From Lumbricus rubellus (taxonomy: Eukaryota; Annelida; Clitellata; Crassiclitellata; Lumbricidae): 64,000 nt of DNA. The stretch lies in contig OX243828.1 of NCBI GenBank assembly GCA_945859605.1, forward strand, positions 22,875,609-22,939,608, read 5' to 3'. A model generated the notes under the pieces. That model was given only the letters and a program-made list of their open reading frames with translations. It had not been told where the DNA came from and ran no database searches. Shown here one piece after another: positions 56,283-64,000 of the stretch; the stretch's first letter is position 1, and every line of letters starts with the position of its first letter. Made by a program: the position numbers and the translations under genes.

Positions 56283-56478
56283 GACTCGCTTGGCTGCACC
56301 GGTAAGGTCGATAACCGCGCATCTGCACGCTGCTCTGTGAAAGAGAGCGTGCGAGCCGCGGTTCGACTCCCGAAGGTGGCTATTTCAGAGATTCAAATCT
56401 CGGGCTAGCACGGTCCGTCCACGGGGACCTAAATGGCGTGGCGACACTAATCATCTTCGATATGGCAGTGTCGTTAAA
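56283..56478 (+). mobile_element. Second tRNA-derived SINE family
   Basis: tRNA-like head CTTGGCTGCACCGGTAAGGT with perfect B box GGTTCGACTCC (about 56360), ending GGCGACACTAATCATCTTCG and TCGTTAAAC. Different head and tail from the main SINE. Confidence 0.6.
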
Positions 56479-57084
56479 CATGTGACAATGGGAGTTTGAT
56501 GAATAGCTTACCGCCTTTGTTTGCTTGACACAAATAAAGTGTATTCCTACCACCCTAGGCCTATATCCAGCGCCTCTGAGTAGTTTCTTGAAAGAGCGCT
56601 GTATAAATGCTCGGATGAATGAATCCAAGGACTCTTTATACCAGTAATGTAGTCCTAAAAAATAAAGTGGGGGAACGCTCTTTAGGCCTATAATAATATT
56701 ATTATTAGTATTATTATTATTGTTAATATTCCATTATCCCTAGAAAAAAGTGGGGGGAAACGGCGTTCCCCCGCGTTCCCGCCCCACTACACCACTGCTT
56801 TATACCCAGGAATGCTTTCTTTTTCTTTAACCACCTTGTACAAGATTTTGACTGATAATCGGAGTTCCAAAATTTTACATCTTGTTTGTAACATAAAAAC
56901 ATCCAACCAGTTACATGTGTGAAGGCAGATTGACAAATAATTATGTTTGCAAAATAAAAAAATGTCTTTGGAGATTCGAAGCATAAACTTAAGCGTTAGA
57001 AACTGAGTTTTGAGTGGGGCGACATCTATGACTGAGAGTGAAATGGACGATTACAAAATGTTCACAAGTAGGCCTATTACAATA

Positions 57085-57372
57085 ATCTTTCCTGAACCTT
57101 CATGTGTGTGACCTAACATGACCTTTAAAGTTCAGGTAGGCCTGCTTAGTTCTGGACCGTGAGAGACCATTGTGTTGTGGTGCTGCCTGACCTACAGGTG
57201 TGTTTCCTCACATGACCTCTAGAGTTCAGGTTGACCTGCATTCTGGACCGTAAGAGACTATTGTTTGTTGTGCCGCCGGAACCTTAAGGTGTGTAATCTG
57301 ATATTAACATAGGGTCCTTGTATTGGCCTGTATCCTGAAGAGTTCAGGTAGTAGCCTATAGGCCTTAGTTCT
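57085..57372. repeat. TTCAGG repeat block, second copy
   Basis: Matches 54435-54690 closely (CCTGAACCTTCATGTGTGTG, GGACCGTGAGAGACCATTGT). Confidence 0.8.
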
Positions 57373-58633
57373 TGACCCTTTGTCCAGCCTAAAATTTTGA
57401 CCACTTATAAATTTTAAATTTATTATTCCGATCTCGCAATAATACTTTAATACTTTAGCAATAACAACTTATTATGTAACTGAATGAAACTTAATAATTA
57501 GCAGCTCAATAAGGGAACGTTTTAAAGCGAATTTATTAGTCACGTGACCTGCGCCTGACGGGCGACGGCTGACACATCCAACCTTCATGTTTAGTCTTTG
57601 TTCTATGCGGCCATGCTTTCAAAGTATGACCATGTGCGAATTACATTCATTTAAAATCGAATATTATTTATTTAAAACTAGTATGAACTGCTAAAACACG
57701 GCCAATCTCTTTGTTAGGCATAGTTCGATGTGCGCTGTCAAAAGTTGAAAGGTATGTACTATAATTATTATTTTATTTTTGGAATATCGGTACAAGGTAA
57801 CAGTAACAATGGTTGCGATCTACACTGTTCTCGAGAAATCGGGCTTTTGTTTTCCCCAGCGATTTCGGGGATTCGGGTTGACCCCCTAAGTAGAAGAGGC
57901 TTTGAAATGCGAGAGTTTCATTTTTCAAATGTGCCTTTTTAGTTTTGCCTGTGAATCTTAAGCGATGTTGTCAACAATGTTTTTCACTTTTAGCTGCGAT
58001 GGGTGATATGAAAGAAATGTTTTGTTTTATGTGTTCTATTATGATACATTTTTTGTTTTCTTTCGCATCATTTAATTTGATGTCTGGCACTTGTGTTGTG
58101 AAACAAGCCTTTCGGTAATCCCTAAGACTGCATGCTTGTACATGTAAATAGTAAGGTCGCCCAAGACATCACTAAAATAGAGCGCTATCGCATAAGCTTC
58201 GAATTTTATATTGACTGGTATTTACTGCAAATTTTCCCTCATTTATAATTGTATTAACCTGATCGTTCTGCGTAGATGTCGCGTTGATTACTTACTGAGT
58301 AAGTGTATTGTGGGGTGCGGCTGATAAGTCGCAGCGCTCTATTTTACCAATGCCGTTGGTATCTATGTTGTTTTGTATAATGGCACGCAGTCTTCGGGAT
58401 TACCAGTCTTCTTTAATGATCATTAACTTTACGCATTGTTGCGACATGAAATTATGAGATTTCTTCTCAATCATGTCAGTTATGATGTGCGAAAGAAAAA
58501 GTCACATAAACGGAGACCATTGCTTTCTATATGACTTGCACGATTTGACTGAATTATTTTTTAATTTGTTTAAACATAAATTTGTTCTATTGTAACAGGC
58601 TGTTGAATTTCATTAAGATGTAAGTTAAACGAA

Positions 58634-58634
58634 T

Positions 58635-58710
<76 letters not shown>
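58634..58710 (+). repeat. ATC microsatellite
   Basis: About 25 perfect ATC triplets. Confidence 0.95.
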
Positions 58711-59028
58711 CGATTCGGAACTAGAGCGACATTTAAATAAATATAACTTTACACCACAATTTTTTGCATTGGAAGGATGTTTAATTTATTCACTCTGTCA
58801 TACACTCTTACTTTGTGTATTTTACAGAATGGGAAGTTTTTCGGAAACTTATTCAGAAGGAGAGTGGTTTCAGAAAAGGAATCTTTCGGATGGTCATCAA
58901 GCAGAAAGTGATGTGATTCACCTTTTGGTGACTGACCTCATCTTAAGTGTGGAATGATGTAAGCCCTCTTCATTATTCTCAATTAGTGTGTGTGTTTAAT
59001 GAGTAGTAATATCGTATACTAGCTGTAC

Positions 59029-59710
59029 CCGGCCACGCGTTGCTGTGGCAGAAAAGACCGTCATCTGCCTCCTCCCCTCCGCTCCCCTCCGCATCCCCTC
59101 CGCTCCCCCTCCCCTCCCCCATCTCCCTCCCCCTGTCCTCCCCTCCCCTGCCCTTTCCTCTCCATTCGCCTACCCTCCTCCTCCCGTCCCCCTCCTCCTC
59201 CTCCCCTCCACCTCCCCTCCCATCTCCCTTCCTCCTCCTCCTCCTCCCCTCCTTCTACCCCTCCCCTCCCTCCCTTCTCCATCCCTCCCCTCTGGTCTCT
59301 CCACTCCCTCTTCGTCCCGCTCCCTCTTCCTTCTTTCCTTCATCACACGTTCCTTTCCGACAGCGACATATGCGCTATCGCGATTTTTGGGCGACTTTTG
59401 GGCAACCCTGATCGAAGTTGGTCATCTCGCGACTTTTGGGCGACTTTACAACGTGATGTCGCGACAAAAACACTTCCGAAATCTGGCAACCCTCATGGAC
59501 GTTGGGAAGTGTATAATTTGCAAATGGCGGTCGAACGGATTTCAAAGTTCTCTTTTTGTGGAAAAGATTGCTTTTTTCGGAAAACAAGCATAATACAACA
59601 CGGTTCTATTGGAATGGAAGGTTTTGTAAAATTTTCAAAACAATCGGTGCGTCAGTTTTCGAGAACACTCATAACAAACTGTTGGAAAGTTTCATTTTTA
59701 TTTATATAGA
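59029..59710 (-). mobile_element. Non-autonomous Helitron, copy 3, minus strand
   Basis: On the minus strand it starts TCTATATAAATAAAAATGAA and ends CTAG, flanked by A and T. Hairpin GCCAC-AGCAACGC-GTGGC near the 3' end. Purine tract of about 250 bp inside. Confidence 0.9.
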
Positions 59711-59743
59711 TGTAGTGCTTTAATGACGCAGTTATTTCGGTTC

Positions 59744-60190
59744 CACGACAACTCGTCCAACGACAACTCGTCCACGGACAACTCGTCTACCGACCAGTCG
59801 TCCACTGAAATAGAAGCCGGATTATTGAGACAACGCTTGGGAAATAGAAGCTGGATGAAGGTTTTTACAGGTGAAATAGATGCTGGATGCATGAAAAAAC
59901 GCTTAAGAAATGGAAGATGGATCAAGTTTTTGTTCGATCTGAAATAGAAGCTGGATGCATGTTGAGACACATGATGAAAATCATCAATGCAGCTTCTTTT
60001 TAAGCAGGGAACCATTAGACTTTTTCATAAATCCAGCTCCTATTTCGTAAATAAAGAATCTTCATCCAGCTTCTATTTCCCAAGCGTCTTCTCAATAATC
60101 CGCTTCTATTTCGGTGGACCAGTTGTCGGTGGACCAGTTGTGCGTGGACGAGTTGTCGTTGGACGAGTTGTCGGTGGACGAGTTGTCGTG
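59744..60190. mobile_element. Foldback element with tandem-repeat termini
   Basis: The left end carries three to four CGACAACTCGTCCA-type units; the right end carries five to six of the reverse complement (GGACGAGTTGTCG). Inside them ATAGAAGCCGGATTATTGAG pairs with CTCAATAATCCGCTTCTAT, and further inverted segments run to the centre near 59965. It begins 34 bp after a Helitron. Confidence 0.78.
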
Positions 60191-60429
60191 ACACCGTTAT
60201 TTCACCTGCTATTGACTAAATCATTTGCTTTTTTCAATGCAAAGCAGTGGGTTAAAAAATTTGTTGAAAAATAACTGTAGGGGTGAGACTTTGATTCACG
60301 AGTAGTGGGATTGTGCAAAGACTGTACTGTGGCTGACTAAGAAAGACTGTGTACCTGAACCCTCCCAACACCTAGCAATTCTCACCATATTGCAGAGTAT
60401 TTTTGTTTTTTTCTTCTTTGAGTAAGCTT

Positions 60430-60800
60430 ATGTGTTTTTGCATTAACAATGAGGCCTTTACATGATGACTCGGCATTTCTGTCTCTGGTGTTGTCCATGG
60501 CCTTCCTTATATTCACGTTCTTTTCACTCGGTCTTCCATTATGTTGTTCATCCAGGTCTTTGACTGTCTTTCCTGATTCTCGTTCTCTTCACATGGTCAT
60601 CCAGGGTCATGGTTGGTAGACTTAAATTGTCGTCCTTTCTTTTCACGTGGTCAAACCACGTTTCCGCTCGTAGATCCTTTCGTGTCTTCTCGTTCCTGAT
60701 CCTATCTCTCCTGCTCTTTCCTAGTAGTGGCTTTGTTACATGACATAATTTCAGGTGTTTTTCTTTGGAATATGCAATTGCAATGTTATTGTTTGTTTGC
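60430..60800 (-). pseudogene. RTE-like LINE fragment, minus strand
   Basis: Minus frame KPLLGKSRRDRIRNEKTRKD parallels GRSRREKIRNEKNKRGTR in the 11.7-12.4 kb copy; frame broken. Confidence 0.6.
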
Positions 60801-61909
60801 GGCAACGAGCTGAAGATGGTGGACGTGAATCATTAGTTTGATGACACGAAACAGAATAACATTATGTAAACGGTGAAAAATTATGCATGTGGGTTGATTG
60901 AGTGCAGATTGCTATTGTTACATTTCATTTTGGATTAATTTGAGATGGGGGACTAATTTCATCTTTATTGCTTTCAGTTCAGTTCATCAAACATTCATCA
61001 AACGTTCGTCTTTAAATCTGTGAACCTTATAATAAGTTGATGTAGTATTTCATGCTTTCAACAGATATTCTGTTATATTTTTTATTAAAATAGTTAAATC
61101 CATCATCGAAAGCTAAAGCAATTCTCGTCGTGGCAATGAGGTCGGACTTCCCAGGACTCCGTGGAATGGATTCCTTGGCTAAGTAAGTTATATACGTTTT
61201 GAATTACTTAAAAAGAATGTAACATAATAATAATACTGTGCTGTGCACACAATGCACATACTTGTTAGTAGGCCCACTCTAGATAATGCTGATTTTTATA
61301 AAATATTGCTTCGAGTAGTTTTTCTAAGGAAAGATATGAAAATATATTACTATTTTTTTATTTTAAAACTGTACTATAGTCCTACCTGACAATTATTCTT
61401 TGTGCTAAGAATTTTAAAAAAAATTACTCTTCACTGCTACATTGGAGAGATATAATGTTATGCAACATTGACTTTTGAAGAATACATTGATTTGAAGCAT
61501 GTGATTTTTTTATTGTAAATAATGCATAGTATCACACTGTGAGGCTACAGTATACAACAGTTCTATTAAGAAATTTTAGGGTCTGGATTGCAATTGAACT
61601 TCTGTTGTTCATTATGCAAAATAAACATGATACAAAATTCTGCCTGCACAAATATTGCCATAGGGTATGCTACACGTTCACATTGTTCTTAGAATCATAG
61701 CAAACCAATTTTGACACTTTTATCCTCTTTGTGTTTATATGCATGTTTTAGACTTGTAGCAATATACTTATATGAATTTTTCTTTCTTTTTGTTTATGAC
61801 TTTACTTGCTGACTTTCAGGTTATGGTGTCCATGGAAACCATCTAAGAACAAAAGCATCCCATGTTGATGGCCTTGTGGAATCGAGGCACCGTGGAGTAC
61901 GTCTTGGTC

Positions 61910-62500
61910 ACCATGGAAGGTCAAACCATTGTGCTCCCACAAACTTTGGTTTCTTCAGCATGCTGCATTGGAGTTCAAATTGGAGTCTACACGACACTCT
62001 GCTCATCTCTTCATAGAATATTTCAGGACTCGGAGAATGTGACATTAAATTCCTTTTAAAGGCTAAACCTCAACGAATACATGTGCCCAATTATTTGTGA
62101 AAATTATTAGTGACTTTAAAAGAATGTCTTACTAGTCTGGTTTTTAAATTCTGCATTTGATTCAAATTCTATTTACCATACAATGGCACTGGTACAATAT
62201 TTATAATGGATTAAAAAAATCATGTTCTTTTAGAAATTGTGGCATTTATGTGATATAATCATGGATTATGGAATGATTAGTAGTCAGCAAAACAAGTGTC
62301 TGTCACAGTGGAAGGTCACGCCATTGATATTAGTGATGGCATAGAAACTGCCTTTTTGGTTTAAATAAGCTGATGAAATTTTTGTCACCATGCAGCTGGG
62401 CTATATATCTTAATGCTTCCTCATGCTCCAGTTTCATCAGCATGCTGCCAATTGGAGTTAAAGATGGAATGAACGTGACATGATCATTTCAAGGCTAGAA
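61910..62500. repeat. Old local duplication
   Basis: TTTCTTCAGCATGCTGCATTGGAGTTCAA (61948) resembles TTTCATCAGCATGCTGCCAATTGGAGTTAA (62431), and GGAAGGTCAAACCATTG resembles GGAAGGTCACGCCATTG. 62500-63020 shows nothing recognisable. Confidence 0.45.
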
Positions 62501-63029
62501 ACTATCAGGCATGCATGTGCATACTTATTTGTACAAGGAAATTTAAGCAAATGTTTTGCTATTTGTGTTTTTCTAAAATTCTGCGTGGAAATTAATTTTT
62601 TCTGACAATGACAGTCTAACACTTTATAAGTAATTTTAAGCAGCATGGTCTAACAATCTGACATGTTTCCAATGATTTTATGGACTATGCTGTGATGACC
62701 CATATCGATTATAGAATTATTGTTGGCTAGCATTAGCTTGAAATACAATTTTCTGCCTATATCTTGCAAGAAATTATAACGTGAGGTAAAATGAATTGTG
62801 AAATATTTGTTAGTCTTAATGCTTTTTATTAAGCGTTTTAATGTTTGTAATAATATGACTGATTAATTTCTGCTCTCGGTTCCTTGTCCTATTTGTAGTT
62901 GACAATAATTATGTGAATTCTGATATCAATTTTATGATATGTAGGATTATCTGAGTCACTTTGGTAGATATTACAGTTGTGAGTCAAGTAATCTCTGCCT
63001 ATGACCTTTAAGGTGAAACTTGTCAGGAT

Positions 63030-63904
63030 TTCCATCTGAACTAGTTCAGGCCATCTGAACAAGTTCAGATCCATTTGAAACGGTCCAATGTTCAAGTACC
63101 ATGTCTGAAGTTCGGGAAAATCTCATATCTGTTCTGGTAAGAAACAATGCCTGAACAGATGGTGGGTTTTTCCTGAGTTTCAGGCGTGGAACTCAACATT
63201 TGACTGTCTTATTTGGACCTGAACTAGTTCATGTGGATTCCTGAACTTCAGGCATAGTGCCTGAATATTCGACCGTCCCATTTGGACCTGAACTGGTTCA
63301 GGGATATTCCTGAACTTCAGGCACTTTGCCTGAATATTCGACCGTCCCATTTGGACCTGAACTGGTTCAGGGAGATTCCTGATCTTCAGGCATGTTGCCT
63401 GAACATTCGACCGTCCCATTTGGATCTGAACTGGTTCAGGGATATTCCTGAACTTCAGGCATGGTGCCTGAATATTCTACCGTCCCATTTGGACCTGAAC
63501 TGGTTCAGGGAAATTCCTGAACTTCAGGCATGGTGCCTGAATATTCGACCGTCCCATTTGGACCTGAACTGGTTCAGATAAATTCCTGAACTTCAGACAT
63601 GGTGCCTGAATATTCGACCGTCCCATTTGGACCTGAACTGGTTCAGGGATATTCCTGAACTTCAGGCACTTTGCCTGAATATTCGACCGTCCCATTTGGA
63701 CCTGAACTGGTTCAGGGATATTCCTGAACTTCAGGCATGGTGCCTGAATATTCGACCGTCTCATTTGAACCTGAACTAGTTCATGGAAATTCCTGAACTT
63801 CAGGCATCTTACCTGAAAGTTCAACCGTCTCATCTGGACCTGAACCAGTTCAGGCCGGTTGCCTGAAATTTCAGATATGTTACCTGAACTCTTCTGAGAG
63901 TGTA
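63030..63904. repeat. 69-bp satellite with palindromic words and terminal motif
   Basis: About nine units of TTCGACCGTCCCATTTGGAC + CTGAACTGGTTCAGGGATAT + TCCTGAACTTCAGGCATGGT + GCCTGAATA. 69 bp is 23 codons, so long frames stay open on both strands. It ends TACCTGAACTCTTCTGAGAG + TGTA, the inverse of the start at 52287. Confidence 0.93.
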
Positions 63905-64000
63905 TAGGCCTACTATTATAATTAAGAAAAGAAACCGATTGCAAGAGGAATATTATTTCAAATTATATAAAAGCACTGCAGAGGATTCAATAGAAAATGG

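Larger units (their letters stand above)
57718..61868 (+). other. Possible spliced transcript of unknown function
   Basis: Four segments have exon-like borders: 57718-57751 (TTGTTAG / AG|GTATGT), 58828-58958 (TTTACAG / T|GTAAGC), 61094-61182 (AAAATAG / AA|GTAAGT) and 61820 onward (TTTCAG). The first two join in phase into a frame ending SDVIHLLVTDLILSVE and a stop. The last two join into AMRSDFPGLRGMDSLAK plus LWCPWKPSKNKSIPC and a stop. The two pieces do not join without using another donor. It may be a lncRNA, a decayed gene or chance. No protein family is recognised. Confidence 0.25.

Noticed and set aside
52287..63904. Giant self-coding transposon (Maverick-like) between the inverted termini
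   Set aside because: No integrase, polymerase or other large frame lies inside, and other elements are nested there; only the matched termini are kept as a finding.
63282..63944. Long repetitive open frames on both strands
   Set aside because: The 69-bp satellite period is a multiple of three; frames exist on both strands equally, which is not a coding sign.

Overview
The window is animal (eukaryotic) genomic DNA, most likely from a marine invertebrate deuterostome, probably an echinoderm. Genes are split into small exons with GT-AG introns. The proteins are animal-specific: a ryanodine receptor, a CatSper sperm channel subunit and a class III POU factor. The introns and intergenic DNA are packed with tRNA-derived SINEs, LINE fragments, hAT MITEs, Helitrons and minisatellites. 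The species assignment is inference; no marker gene fixes it.

Layout. (1) 360-1940, + strand: the last three coding exons of a ryanodine receptor, including the C-terminal zinc-binding motif and the stop. (2) 3256-4489, - strand: a two-exon gene for a 191-residue aromatic- and proline-rich protein that I do not recognise, with an RFX X-box-like site just upstream. (3) 5861-43507, + strand: a 28-exon gene, rebuilt by hand, for an approximately 847-residue single-pass membrane protein of the CATSPERD/CATSPERE family (CATSPERD preferred). Splice phases agree at every junction. (4) 43.5-50 kb: intergenic MITEs, SINEs, a Helitron and two CpG-rich stretches. (5) 50037-51833, + strand: an intronless POU class III (Brn1/2/4-type) transcription factor with a TATA box upstream. 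(6) 51.8-64 kb: mostly repeats (93-101 bp and 69 bp satellites with palindromic words, two Helitrons, a foldback element) and one weakly supported spliced transcript at 57.7-61.9 kb.

How the genes relate. Genes 2 and 3 are divergent across 1.37 kb that contains an X-box-like site, a perfect CRE palindrome and an inserted hAT MITE. This suggests a shared cilium/sperm-type control region. The RYR and gene 2 are convergent.

The most unusual signal is the 8-mer TAGGCCTA (about 27 copies by eye, roughly one expected). It is absent from about 34 kb of the CATSPERD gene body. In at least one place it is visibly a GGCCTA insertion inside a transposon target-site duplication.
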